DNA of 64,000 nt, from NCBI GenBank assembly GCA_028023455.1, contig JAQFVV010000184.1, positions 2,046,001 to 2,110,000 of the forward strand, read 5' to 3'. Of the stretch, positions 11,419-22,765 are shown piece after piece. Within the stretch, counting starts at the first letter, position 1; every line of letters starts with the position of its first letter. The position numbers and the translations under genes were made by a program. A model generated the notes under the pieces. That model searched no databases. It had not been told where the DNA came from and saw nothing but the letters and a program-made list of their open reading frames with translations. The DNA is from Epiperipatus broadwayi (lineage: Eukaryota; Onychophora; Udeonychophora; Euonychophora; Peripatidae).

Positions 11419-11455
11419 TATAAAAAGGGAAATACAGTTTTTTCGGACAGTTCCA
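11419..11455 (+). promoter_or_regulatory. TATA-box core promoter candidate
   Basis: TATAAAAAGGG at 11419-11429, followed about 28 bp later by CGGACAGTTCC near 11444-11454, an initiator-like position. The surrounding 11340-11640 is clearly more GC-rich than its neighbours. No host ORF follows on the plus strand. An LTR-type sequence starts about 1.4 kb downstream, so this may be a retrotransposon promoter. Confidence 0.3.
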
Positions 11456-11879
11456 GCGTTGTGTGTTTGAGAGGTGGTAGGACGCACATACCACACTCTC
11501 TATTTAAAAAGGAAAAATGAAAAGACTGTGATACCTTGAACCAGCTATTGCCATCTCCAGAACATTATCTTCCAATGGAGGCGTCGCGGGAATTAAAAGC
11601 AGAAACCTGGACTCTTCTACCGTGAGCTATGAACTTTACAAATTAACAACAACCAAAAAAAGTAATTAAGAACTTTCGTCATTGATTTTTTTTTTAAAGA
11701 TTCAGCTAATTTAAATTTTAAAATGAACTCTTATTTGATTTTCAAATTAATAATTGATTGTTTAAATTTATATAGTTAAGTTTTGCTAAAATCATTTCCA
11801 TTTTATTATTTTTATTTGTAGTAATATTTATTGTAGAAATTATTAAATGCATTACATTTAACCAAAAGACTGTTTTTTA

Positions 11880-12130
11880 CGAGGCTCCTCGTAGACATCT
11901 GACGTCACTCTAACTCAGCCGATTCTTATGCTAAAAAATTCGTTTGATAGGTTTTGAAGAGGTTTTTAAAAGTTCTGTAAGATGGTGCCCTCTTCCGACT
12001 TATTTTACAAGTAAAAAATAAAAAAAAACGCATTTAAACCTAAACAAAGAAAGAACATTATTTGTGATTGGTTCTTAGCAAGCTCTCAGCCGAAAAAGAC
12101 ATTCTGATTGGCTGGAAAGAACAAAGAAAC
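11880..12130. promoter_or_regulatory. CRE plus paired CCAAT boxes, promoter-like island
   Basis: A perfect TGACGTCA (11900-11907) and two GATTGG sites (12066-12071 and 12106-12111, CCAAT on the minus strand, 40 bp apart) sit in a locally GC-richer stretch. On the minus strand the order is CCAAT, CCAAT, CRE, about 1.3 kb upstream of the cyclin-box exon. Paired CCAAT boxes are typical of cell-cycle gene promoters. Whether this is an internal cyclin promoter or transposon-derived is unknown. Confidence 0.25.
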
Positions 12131-12869
12131 CGCCTGATCAAAGAAAATAAAGAAAAACGCTGAGATTTTCATTTCGAATATGATTTTAAAGTATTATAAA
12201 AGTATATTTTGAGAAATTAAAATTATTTTCAGAGAGAATACTAAAAAAACAAAATTATTTTCGAAAAATATCGAAGATTTTTGTAAAAATATTGAAGAAT
12301 TAGTAAAAAGAAATATTTACTTTTCTATAACGTAAAAGTCGACCTTTTTGTTTATATTATAGCTTTTATGTTGCCGAAATTGAATATTTTAGAATAAATA
12401 AATAGCAATTTATTTTTGAAAGAACTTTCGTTCTCTTCATAACCTGAAAAATTAGTAATATACTTTTTATAAACGTATCTGAGTTGAATTTAATATTATA
12501 GGTGAATATGTTTTAACAATAGGCTTTGTCTTCAGTTTGTGAGTTGGCCAATTAAAAGATTTGATTTTTACCTCATACAACCAATAATATAATTAGCGGT
12601 TAAAAGGTTAAGGTTGGGTATAGACATTGCATAGATTCGTTAGCGGTTGATAATGTTGTGGTTTTCACATTCGATTAGAATATATGTCAACGATATCACT
12701 GCAAGCATCTTACGATGAATGCTAATGGGATTTGTATATTCCCTATGCAAGTGACGTTTATCGATGACTTTGTATTTTGATCGGTTGTGTTGAATTTGGA
12801 ATGTTTTTGACCGTGGAATCTGTGCAGCTGATCTGTACTCAACATTTTAAAACAAATTTTATAAAATGC

Positions 12870-13790
12870 ATTTGTGCGAACGTATCTAAAATGTTAAATT
12901 TAAGTCGGGCGTGAATGGCTATATAGTTTGTAAAGTTATATTAAGGGAGGGTAATCTTAGGTTATTCATTTCGTAGTTGAATTGGTTCAATGGATTGGAT
13001 ATATTTGTGTAATTGTAGATGTAGTATGAGGTCCGCTATGGGCAGGATTATAGATATACGCCACACACCCTCTGTTTGCCTATGGATGGGTTTGTAAGTC
13101 GGCAGAAGACCGCAGTCCATTCCTATGGAGTTTTTTTTTTTATTGTTCTACTTGCCAACAGATGTCACATTCCTGTTGGTGGAGAGTCAATGTCTTCTCT
13201 ATTTCTACTTATTGTTCAGATGTACATTCCTGACAGTATAGTATTTTGTGTTGTCGTATCATGCTACATTGAATACATGAATGTATCAGATGGATTGGCG
13301 CCAGTTGATTGCGAAATTTGTTGCCTAAGGTTAAATCAGGGAAGAATATTTTCTTTTCAAATGCAGACCTATGTAGTCTATTCATACTCGACCCTCTAAA
13401 TAAATAGTAAACTCATTATTTGCAATCTACTTAAATTTAGAATTAAAGATCAATATAAAAATATAAACGTTAAATTTATTCCTCAAAATTTAAATATTAT
13501 TTTATATGTGCGTAAATAAATATTTTTATGTGTTAATTTCTGGCAGTGGCTTTTATTCTTTTATATTTAAGATATAAAATTTATATTTTGTTATCTCTGC
13601 TACTCCACTGAGCTAGTGACTTGGGCTAACAATCGGAATATTTAGATAAAGTGGAATCTTAACAGCGCGTATCTGCCTACTTTATAAATTTTTCTAGGCT
13701 CAAATGCCTAGATGGCGCCCTTGTAGTGTAGATATTGTTTTTGCGGTTAGATTCGATCTTCACTTTCATTTCGATCGTTATAATATATGA
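12870..13790 (+). mobile_element. LTR-like repeat A
   Basis: Homologous over its length, in the opposite orientation, to 48656-49610. Shared landmarks in the same order: AAATTTAAGT, ATGTAGTATGA, TATGGAGTTTTTTTTTTATTGTTC, GATGTACATTCCTGACAGTAT, CTATGTAGTCTAT, CTGGCAGTGG, and the end CGTTATAAT near 13786. In the minus-strand copy that end is followed by a primer-binding-site-like sequence, which argues for an LTR. The 107-residue open frame at 13076-13399 lies inside the repeat and is not conserved in the second copy. Confidence 0.6.
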
Positions 13791-13861
13791 AAAAAATACT
13801 TCTGGCATTAATCTGATTAATAATAATTTGGATATCTAATAAAATGAACTGTTTCATTTAT

Positions 13862-14165
13862 ATACAGATAGAATATCGTTAATCCCCTATTATTTAAATC
13901 TATAATCCAAACAAAATTTCAAAAGTGATCTTTAATCTTTTACAATGCAGACATATTCACAAACAAAATTTAAAAAATTAACACACATTTAGTAAATACT
14001 TATTAATTAATAAACTTAATTGCAATGAGCTATATCTGGCTTCTATCTTAAAGTTTGGGTTTAAAATGAAGGCAAAAAGATTTATTTTTGATATCTTGAC
14101 AAATTCTCAAATCCAACAAAACCTTGAACACAGAACTTTTGGATTAATATTGTTTTACCTGTATT
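13862..14165 (+). repeat. Dispersed repeat, possible pogo/Tigger-type MITE, copy 1
   Basis: Shares with 17020-17320 the order: AGATAGAATATCGTTAATCC, ATCCAAACAAAAT, AAAGTTTGGGTT, and TTTGGAWTAATATT before TTTACCTG. The TTAATCC and GGATAAT-like ends recall pogo/Tigger MITEs. No coding content. Confidence 0.45.
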
Positions 14166-17019
14166 CTATTAAAATGTAACACATCTTTCTAATTATATAT
14201 ATATAAAAATTAAAACTCTCCAACTAAAAATGGAAATATGCTTTACAGATTATGTAGCTTTTGCTGGTAGACTTTATTTTATTATAAATATATCAGCATA
14301 CTAGACATATTTGAAAATAAACCTGCATTGCAAAAAAGTATATAATCTATAAAATATCTATAATGCATATAAATTTACATGCACAAAGTCTACTTTTGAA
14401 TTCATATACAAGCATCCATTTCAATGCTTGCAACATGACTTTATATTTGCACATGAATGCATATAATACATGGTAATCAATATGGGTACCCTATTCAATG
14501 CATCATTTTCTTTAACAGCCATTGTAATTCAAGAAAAAGAAAAAAAATACGTAAAACCAAAACAAAAAATAAAAAGTTTAAAAAAAAAACAAAAAAAAAC
14601 AAAGAACAAAAAATTAGATGTTAAAATAAAAATATGTTAAATTGTGGATACACAAACATATAATCCTAACATTGCAATCAGTGCAGAGAAATGATTAGTA
14701 GCATTAGATTTATAACAATCTAATTTGAACTTTTATTCATTTGCAATCATATATTTTCAGATTGTATAATGGTTCAACTAGAATTAATTTGTTATTCTGA
14801 TATTTTTAGGTTTTAAATGTTCATAGAAGGGTGTGTAAAAAAGTTGTCATTGAATATATTATTAATTTAAAAAAGATGAGGCTGATGCTACTTTGAAACT
14901 ATATTTTATTGAAAGTTTGTTATATGAATGAATACTGACAATTTAAAAGTTTACAATAACATATCAAAGAAAAATAAATTATTATTTAAATTGATATTGT
15001 TTCCTTGAGAAATTCTACAGCAATGATTATTTTATTAAATTTTTTTTCTATACATATTTAAAATAATAAACATTAAAAAATAATTATATAAATAATTAAT
15101 TTTACATATGGCGAAAGGCCTGCTCCAGAATATTGGGTAGTTTTAATAGATGAATATGTGACATTATTTAGATACATTATCTAGAAATCAAATGTCCAGT
15201 CATATCAAGATAATAAATAATTAAAATTTTAATTATTTTTTCACCACACTAATTACTCATAGACATAAAAACTCTTTGCATACAGATAATATTCTAATTT
15301 TTAATTACTATATAATAAGTTTCTTCAAATATAATCCAATTTTTCAAATCCATAGCTTCTCTGTCACCACATTAAATTTCTTCCTTTCATCCATCTTTCT
15401 AGGCCCTTTATGCCTTAATAATTAATCTATAATTTCAGCTTACCTATTTATTGTTATCTTTTCTAGTTAATTATTCAATCAAGCTCTCGTTTCACTCTCT
15501 TAAATCTTTCAATATTTGATCTATCACCCAATGTATTTTTGTTTTCAACCTCTTAAATTTTAATTCCTAATATACATTTTTTCATACTTTTCTGTTTGTA
15601 GTCTCTATGTTACTTTTTATTAAATGTATTAATGTCAAATCTATAAATATCATTAAAACATATTTACTGATAACCTTCTGTTTTAAGCACATAGGCATAC
15701 TTTCTTTTAATATTATTTCCATTAAATGGCCCTTCATCCATCCTATTTCGAATATGTTTCCATCTGCAATTATAAATTAATAAAGAAATTTATAATTGCT
15801 AAAATACATTCATTACTATCAAACTTTATTTTCTCTTCATTTAAAAAATCATAAAACAAAATGTTTATTTCTTGTTAATGGATTATGATCTTAAGGTTCC
15901 TTATACTGTACTAATTTATAACAATAAAAAAAAAGAATGCAATAATTAATTTTTTTCCTATTTCAACTTTTTTCTAACAATTCATCTATTAGGTGTAGTA
16001 ATTTGAGTGCCACCCTATATGAAGTATTATGATGGTGCATGGTGTGAATGACTTCTTAAATGTCCAGAAATCCTATTCGTCAAATTAAATTTCCTCTTTC
16101 CTAATTATTATATAACACAATAAACTCATTTACTTCTTACTCTAATATTTTTCCCTCCTGATTTGTTACCTTTTTTTCTCTCTTATTCTATTTAAATGAA
16201 AGATGTTTAAATAACTTCATTATCCTATTTCAATATTTCCTAATTTTATTATAAAGCCCTAAATAAAAAGTCATACAATTTCTATTTCTTTCATTCCCTT
16301 TAATTTTAAATTTCTTCAACTCTCCATATAATTTATTGTGATCATTATTCAATCTTTTGTACTTCAAAAATTAATGGTTCAATAATTCTCTTCCATCTCC
16401 ACGTGACTAATGTATTAATCCCAATTCATAACCCATTTTTAGCTTCTTTCACTAATATCTAAAGCTATTTCCATTGAACAAATAATAAATTGCTTTACTT
16501 ATCATATACCTTTTCATATTCATTATATTATTTTTATTTTTATATAATATCAAACTTTTTTAATTCATATTTATTTTTTATAATTCTAATTCTTTTTTCT
16601 CACTTATCTTTCTTTTTTTTTTTTTAATCCTTTTTCTTATATAAATATATGAAAATAAACTATCTACCAATTAATTTTGCATATTGTAAAAACTTTCTTG
16701 CCCAACATGTTTGTTGTCTTCTCAACATAATCAATATATATATAGTAGCATCTAAATATAGTATTTTGAATAAAATTATACAAAAGATCTTTATTTATCT
16801 AGAAGAAAAATGTTTTTTTTTATAATGAGGCTATTATAATTGCATTATGAGACTGTAAAAGTGAATACAATTGATTGGACCAGGGAAATATTTGGGTTTC
16901 CTCCTCTATAACAAATAATTCTATCATTTCCGTTTTTTTTTTTTAATTAATAACAGTTCTATTCTTTTTAGTGATCAATACATGGCAGATGATACATTCA
17001 TATATATAATATAGGTAGA
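14166..17019. other. Long AT-rich intron stretch
   Basis: No gene recognised. 15340-16630 is strikingly pyrimidine-rich on the plus strand. The minus strand reads like decayed, purine-rich retroelement coding sequence, but no RT or nuclease motif is certain. Several poly(A)/(T) runs occur. Confidence 0.35.
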
Positions 17020-17320
17020 ATATCATTAATCCAAACATCTACTATTCAAAAATTTCTATTATCCAAACAAAATATCAAATGTGATCTTTTAAAATAAATT
17101 AGTCTCAATAAATAAAATTTAAATAAATAAATAAAATCAATATATATCTATAAAATAATGTCTAAGTATAGGAAGATGCCTTTTCCTTCCCTATCTTAGC
17201 AAAGTTTGGGTTAATAATGAAAGGGTATAAGATCTATTCTTGAAATCTGAAATAATCAGAGATCTAAAAATGCCTAGTACCAGGAATTTTGGAATAATAT
17301 TTTACCTGCATTTTGGGGTT
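17020..17320 (+). repeat. Dispersed repeat, possible pogo/Tigger-type MITE, copy 2
   Basis: Diverged copy of 13862-14165 in the same orientation; see that entry for the landmarks. Confidence 0.45.
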
Positions 17321-17774
17321 GGTGGAATATAAATTCTTTATAATTAATCAATGTTGATTGTTGATCTATTAGACTTAAATAATTTGACATTTAATAAATT
17401 TTTAGTATCTATTAAAGTTAATAATGTAGCTTTAAGTATTAATAACCTTTATTAAAAAAATGGAAAGCAGTGACTAACTATCATCAATAATTATTAAATG
17501 ATATCACTCTACTTTCAGGCAAAACACTCAATTACCTATCCATTAATATTTATCTAAGAATTCCTTCTTTCTTAAGCATATATCACATTATAACTCTTAT
17601 AACTCAAAAATCACTTGTCAGCTTTATTTTTGCTATATATATTGATTTTCATAACCAAAAAAATTTATATTCCGTATCGTAAAATAATAGCTTATATGCT
17701 GATGATGTTATTATCATTAACTTGTTATTAATCTTACAGGATTGGGTTCAACAAAATGAAACTTTAACTATGTA
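17321..17774. other. AT-rich intron sequence
   Basis: Nothing recognised. A short segment just before 17775 (atgaaactt, taactatgtaa) partly matches, inverted, the sequence after 18715, so the foldback element may extend slightly further. Confidence 0.3.
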
Positions 17775-18662
17775 AACAATGAGGATTGCCAATTCCTCAA
17801 CAAGCTTTGTATTAAATGCTTAGCCAGAGAAAACATTTAAAATATCTCTGTCAGGAACCCCCCCCCGACCATGATTTCATGCTTTGGCACTCCTCAGAGA
17901 GGTGCCAGGGTAGGTTCAGACACTAGATCTAAAAATACCAACCCAAAGCCAGCATTTAACTAAAAGTTATCTATTGAGTGGAAAATCTGAAATTTTCAGA
18001 CACTTACATGTCTTCAAACCCAGCTACCAACTCAAATAGCTATATGGGGCTGACAGATCTTCAGCCATACCATATATTAGAAGTCTTACAATATAACATT
18101 GCATCAGACTTAAGGCAGAGACTACCCTGGCACCTCTCTGAGGAGTGCCAAAACATGAAACCATGATCAGGGGGGGGTTTCCTGACGGAGATATTTTAAA
18201 TGCTTTCTCTGGCTAAGCATTTAATACAAAGCTTGTTGAGGAATTGGCAATCTTAAGAGAATAGGGTCATGTGTTCTATGACTCTTATTTTGACTATTTA
18301 TAGTCTCTGCCTTAAGTCTTATGCAATTTTATATTGATAAGACTACTAATATATGGCATGGCTGAAGATCAGTCAGCCCCATATAGCTATTTGAGTTGGA
18401 TAGCTGGGTTTGAAGACATGTAAGTGTCTGAAAATTTCAGATTTTCCACTCAATAGATAACTTTTAGTTAAATGCTGGCTTTGGGTTGGTATTTTTAGAT
18501 CTAGTGTCTGAACCTACCCTGGCACCTCTCTGAGGAGTGCCAAAGCATAAAACCATGGTCAGGAGTTGGGGGGGGTTTCCTGACGGAGATATTTTAAATG
18601 CTTTCTCTGGCTAAGCATTTAATACAAAGCTTGTTGAGGAATTGGCAATCCTCATTGTTTAT
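17775..18662. mobile_element. Foldback (palindromic) element with three terminal segments
   Basis: The left arm 17775-18129 pairs with the right arm 18304-18662 almost throughout. Landmarks of the left arm, all found inverted on the right: GAGGATTGCCAATTCCTCAA, AAGCTTTGTATTAAATGC, GGCACTCCTCAGAGAGGTGCC, AAAGCCAGCATTTAACT, AATAGCTATATGGGGCTGA. The centre (18130-18300) is an extra copy of the right terminal segment, so the segment occurs three times. C/G runs of 7-9 bases flank the GGCAC palindrome. The 62-residue open frame at 17978-18166 is within the arm and not a gene. This looks like a non-autonomous element. Confidence 0.8.
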
Positions 18663-19384
18663 AACTTACAAGCTTAAGAGAATAGTGTCATGTGATCTAT
18701 GACTCTTATTTTGACTATTTAACTATGTAAGTTTCATTAATCATTCAAAATTTTGTCTGACAGTTTGTTAGTAGAAATTAAATCTTTATTATACAATTTT
18801 TGCTAGACATTTTCTTATTAGCTTTATATATATATATAAATTCAGATTAAGCAAACTAGAATAAAATCTCAGATCCAAATATACGATTCCAACAAAGCTC
18901 ATAATATGGGGAGAAAAGTATGCTATGCTTTCTAATGTTTTCAGAATACTATAAGAATCCACCATTTATTGTCTGTATTTCTAATACCATTACAATTCCA
19001 TTATCATAAGTAATATTTTCATAATTAACCACTCCAATAACTTTTCAAACAATTGAAATAAAACTTAGAGAGTGTTATCAGTTAACCATGCTCCATAGTA
19101 TAATAAGGTCATTGCAATATTATGACAACCCAATGAACTATTTTAATATATGAATTACAAGATCCATTTCTCTATTCAATCTATCAACAACTCATGATCA
19201 ATTATGTGTTTAATATTCAATTTATTGCAATCTTCATGAAATATATCATCAATATTAGTATTACAAAAAGATCATTACACTTACAATGAACAATCTTCAT
19301 TTTAGCATGATATATTTAGAATTGTTGGTGCAAGAATGTATTTGTGAAAACTATAAATCTTTCATTAAAAGCTTTTACAAGCTA
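18663..19384. other. Intron sequence after the foldback
   Basis: 18673-18720 repeats 18252-18300 (terminal flank of the foldback). The rest is AT-rich with no recognised feature. Confidence 0.35.
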
Positions 19385-20235
19385 GAATTGCAATTATATG
19401 GCATGTAATGTTTGGGATTTGTAGATTATGAAAAGGCATTTGATTCTATAAGCATTTCTTCAATGATTAAAGCATTGGATCATCAAGGCATAGACCCAAG
19501 ATATTGTCATATTCTAAAGAATACTTAGAAAAATGCAACAGCAACAATTAGATTGCATAATGATACTAGGAAGGTCAACATTGATAAAGTGTGTAAGACA
19601 GGGAGACTCCATATCTCCAAAACTTTTTACAGTAGTGCTGCAAGAAATATTTTGTGGATTAAAATGGGAAGCTAAAAGAGTAAAAGTAAATGGATATTAT
19701 TTATCATTTTAGATTTTGCAGATGATATAGTCATTTTTGCAAATAATGCTTCAGGAAATGTTGCAAGAGTTATCAGATGAAAGTAAGAAAGTAGGACTAA
19801 AGATAAACGTTAAAAAGACTAAAATAATATTCAATGGATTTTCTCAAAAGATGACAAAAAAGGTTTTTAATAAATGTATTTTACCAATTCTTACTTATGG
19901 ATCTAAGACTTGCACACTTAATAGAAGAGCAAGACAGAGACTTTAGACCACTCAAGAAGTATGGAGAGATGCATGTTAGGATTAAGAAGAAGAGATTGAA
20001 AACATAATATATGGGTATGGGTAAGAAAACAAACATATGTTACTGACATCATTGAAAGAATTAAAAGACTGAATGCTAAAAGAGATGATAATAGATGGAC
20101 AATTGAAATCTTAAACTGGGTGCATCTACATGTGAGATGGCTGGTTGAAATAAGAGTCTGCAGAGATGATGTGGAGAAGAGAGACTTTGGAGAGATCTTC
20201 ATCCTGCAGCCGACTGATAATGGTTAACAATGATG
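19385..20235 (+). pseudogene. RTE-type LINE, RT domain to 3' end, decayed
   Basis: RT motifs are readable in shifting frames. VDYEKAFDSI at about 19420-19450 is motif A. VRQGDSISPKLFT at about 19590-19630 is motif B. DFADDIVIFANN at about 19715-19745 is an intact FADD catalytic box. Then ELSDESKKVGLKINVKKTKI (19770-19830) and ILTYGSKTC (19885-19915). The C-terminal tail has YVTDIIERIKRL (about 20037-20070) and ends in ATGATGATGAT (20230), as RTE elements commonly do. The pattern fits the RTE/craniofacial-development-protein-2-like LINE group. It is broken by many stops. An inverted copy of the 3' end is at 58690-59160. Confidence 0.75.
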
Positions 20236-20534
20236 ATGATTGATTCAATTTACAAATTATTATTAAGTAATAATCATTTATAAGATTAGAAATTGTTGGT
20301 TCTTTAAATGAGATATATACTTTACATTCACTTCTTTAAATGTATAATCACAGACTTATGGTCAACAGTTGGCACAAATCAACTTATAAATCTCAATACC
20401 TATGCTGTTATTCTTTATTTATGAAATCAATAGTATCATTTAATTTACAAGATTTACTTTAATAGCATATATTCATAATTACTTTTAACAATTTCATAAT
20501 TAATAAATTAGTAATTATTTTTAAGGTCAAAAAT
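20236..20534. other. AT-rich spacer
   Basis: Between the RTE tail and the PLE copy; nothing recognised. Confidence 0.3.
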
Positions 20535-21140
20535 TTTAATATTTGTTTTAATTTATATTCACTAGATGGAGCTTACCACTAGCTCCAAACAAGCTTTAAT
20601 TATAAGTGCCAATAGAGAAAGAATTCAAAATCTCTATCGTACTATCCTCATCTCCAGACCAATTGGTTTCAAGCTTAATTAATAATGGTTCACCTCAGTG
20701 AAGAGTTAGGATTTACAAACCAGATAGCTATATGGGTCTGAACTCAGTTCAGTTTCACCATATATTAATAGCTAAAGCAATATTACATCGCAAAAGCCTT
20801 CAAGGGTACATACACTTATAATAATTAATAAAACAAGTCAAAAATTGTGCAACTTCATGTAAGCTTGTGCTAAAATGTTCACTAGATGGAGCTTACCACA
20901 TATTTGTTATCAATCCTACTATCTAGACATTGTTTGCATTTTATCACATATACTCCATTAATTATTTCTTTATTTGTTATCTATCAAATTTAATAGGTTT
21001 TTTTCTTTTTTTATAAATTATTTTTGTATTAATTATTCTTTTGTATCTTTTATTAATCTTCTTTATAATTTTAGTTAAACTTATTCACTATGATATTATT
21101 ATTTGTTTTTATTCCTATATATCTATTTTCACCTTTCTTT
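20535..21140 (-). pseudogene. Penelope-like element C fragment, interrupted by an insertion
   Basis: 20900-21140 matches, base for base with divergence, the minus-strand PLE at 25005-25240 and the inverse of 470-650 in element A. It covers the RT-to-GIY-YIG linker and nuclease start. 20535-20558 continues the match on the other side of the 298-bp insertion at 20580-20877. No usable frame remains. Confidence 0.65.
20580..20877. mobile_element. 298-bp insertion with perfect 22-bp target-site duplication
   Basis: The 22 bases at 20558-20579 are repeated exactly at 20878-20899 (TTCACTAGATGG, then AGCTTACCAC). The inserted sequence starts TAGCTCCAAACAAGCTT and ends AAGCTTGTGCTAAAATG, giving weak terminal complementarity. 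It carries the core AGCTATATGGGTCTGA...CCATATATTA, shared with the foldback at 17775-18662. The target is a PLE. Neither a tRNA promoter nor an ORF is visible. Confidence 0.75.
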
Positions 21141-21330
21141 CTTTTTTTTTTTAATATATATTTTATGTTGTTTTTAGTTTTTTATATGTTTTTTATTTTA
21201 TTTTATTCATTATATCATAGATCTGAAGAAGATTGCATGTCAGTCGAAACGTAGGTGTATGTATATGTAGAAATAAAGAGTTTTGGTAAAAAGTGTTTGA
21301 AGCAGTTTGGATAAATTGTATTTATATATG
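21141..21330 (+). repeat. Penelope terminal repeat with hammerhead-like core
   Basis: CTGAAGA (21223-21229), then a potential stem, GAAAC (21246-21250), then AATAAAGAG and GTTTGGATAAATTG. It matches 3986-4320 and 26340-26600. It follows the minus-strand PLE C directly but has the opposite orientation, an arrangement reported for Penelope elements with inverted tails. Confidence 0.6.
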
Positions 21331-21924
21331 TAGTACCTAAAAACTGGCATCTACAACTTCTTAAATGGACAAAACATATAATCAGCAAGCAGGCTCGACA
21401 TATAAAATAATGCATAAAAACATGTTGCCTTCATCACTGTATGCCGTAGCAACAAACATATGCACAAATTAAACAATTGCATATATAATGCATTTCATCA
21501 TTATCCATATAATCTGCATACGTCACAGTATAATCTTATAAGTTCATGCTTTACTTGCAGCACTGAGAGAACTGTCAGCATAGGCACTTGGTGATCACAT
21601 AAATGATATTTTTTCAGAATTACTTTATTCATGTGGTTTTTCAAACAATGCTGAGACATTCATTACTGTGATAATAATAATCCATTTACCTTACTGTTGA
21701 TCATTTTTTTCTTTCCTTACCAACAATATCCAACTTTCACATCCATAGTCATAGGAAACATTATAGCTTGAACAATTATGATACTCATAGGAACCAAATG
21801 CTTTTTAAAATAATATCATTAAGTGTTATTGCTTAATATATTATCTTATGATATGTTTTTGAAAAATAAATAATATAAGTAAAATTAAACTACAAAAAAA
21901 AAAAGTAAAAATAAAAATCATTAC
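21331..21924. other. Intron sequence next to cyclin exon 21925-22117
   Basis: No gene or repeat recognised. A poly(A) run lies just before the donor at 21890-21905. Confidence 0.3.
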
Positions 21925-22117
21925 TTCTCTCTCTTTATAATAACAAAAAATATCATTTGAAAATTCTGGCACTTGAAGAGGATCTCCATTTAATGTCGCA
22001 TCAAAGTCTTCAAAATCTTTTTCATCAGATTTTAAATTAATCTGAACCGTAGAAATTTCACAGATAATGGAATCTTCCTTTTTCCCACTTAGATCTAAAT
22101 TTAAAGTATTGAATATT
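21925..22117 (-). CDS. CCNB3: Cyclin B3 exon, acidic linker running into the cyclin fold
   Basis: The exon is 193 bp: one base completing the split Ile codon, then 64 codons. The acceptor is tttgtag|AA at 22120-22118 and the donor GAA|gtaatg. Most of the peptide is acidic (for example SDEKDFEDFDATLNGDP). It ends with VPEFSNDIFCYYKERE, matching the conserved B-type entry to the N-terminal cyclin fold, where other B3 proteins have a similar E/D-DIF-Y-KERE stretch. The next exon continues directly with KKFV in phase 0, so the helix leading to the cyclin box is rebuilt across the intron. No stop or frameshift is present. Confidence 0.92.
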
Positions 22118-22509
22118 CTACAAAATAAAAAAACATAAGACTAAAAAAATTCTTCTAAATTATAAACTTAAGAACAATAAATAATTATAGAATATATTTA
22201 TTACTTACTTTATTCTCTTGTATACGCAATTAGGGCCCAACAAATTAAACCAAACACATTTGAACAGAAAACATATGTTCATTTATATGCTATCTATTTT
22301 TTTTAAAAAAAATTATACAAATAAGATTGTTTAAAAAGAAAAATAGGGATTTGAACTTTATGGCTTAGTGATGCACATATGCATACTTCAGAAGATCTGT
22401 TGAAATACTATTATGACTCTGAATTGTTTACAATTATTTGATGATCATTTGAAAAACTACAAAATATTTTTAGAGCACAAATAATGACAGGAAACTGTAA
22501 TAGATATAT
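22118..22509. other. Intron sequence upstream of cyclin exon 21925-22117
   Basis: Contains the 3' splice acceptor (22120-22118, ttttgtag on the minus strand). Otherwise AT-rich with nothing recognised. Confidence 0.35.
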
Positions 22510-22765
22510 CAGAAATTAATTACAGTTTCTTAATTTTCATTGGCATGATCTTTTTAACATTAGATGAAGTTCCATATAAGATATAATATTTAGGAAGAAA
22601 TAATTTTCAAATTTACACACTATTAGAAGTCAGATTTAAATAAACTTGCAAATAATATCCTCTCATATGAATATAGCTTATTAATCAGATAAAAAATAAA
22701 TCCAGTTTTATCTTATTAGTAGATATAATTGAAGTACTTTAAATTTCCCAGAAAGTTATCTTTCA
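22510..22765 (+). repeat. Dispersed repeat R1, copy 1
   Basis: Shares with 24415-24665 the order CAGTTTCTTAA, TTTTTAACAT, GAAGTT, AAGTCAGATTTAAATAAACT, TTGCAAATAATA, ATCAGATAAAAAA and AATTTCC. Non-coding and diverged. Confidence 0.7.

Noticed and set aside
13076-13399. 107-residue open frame that could be a small gene
   Set aside because: It lies inside LTR-like repeat A; the homologous copy at 48656-49610 does not preserve the frame, and no domain is recognisable.
15340-16630. Possible minus-strand retroelement ORF
   Set aside because: Strong strand composition bias but no readable RT, nuclease or knuckle motif; left as unassigned intron.
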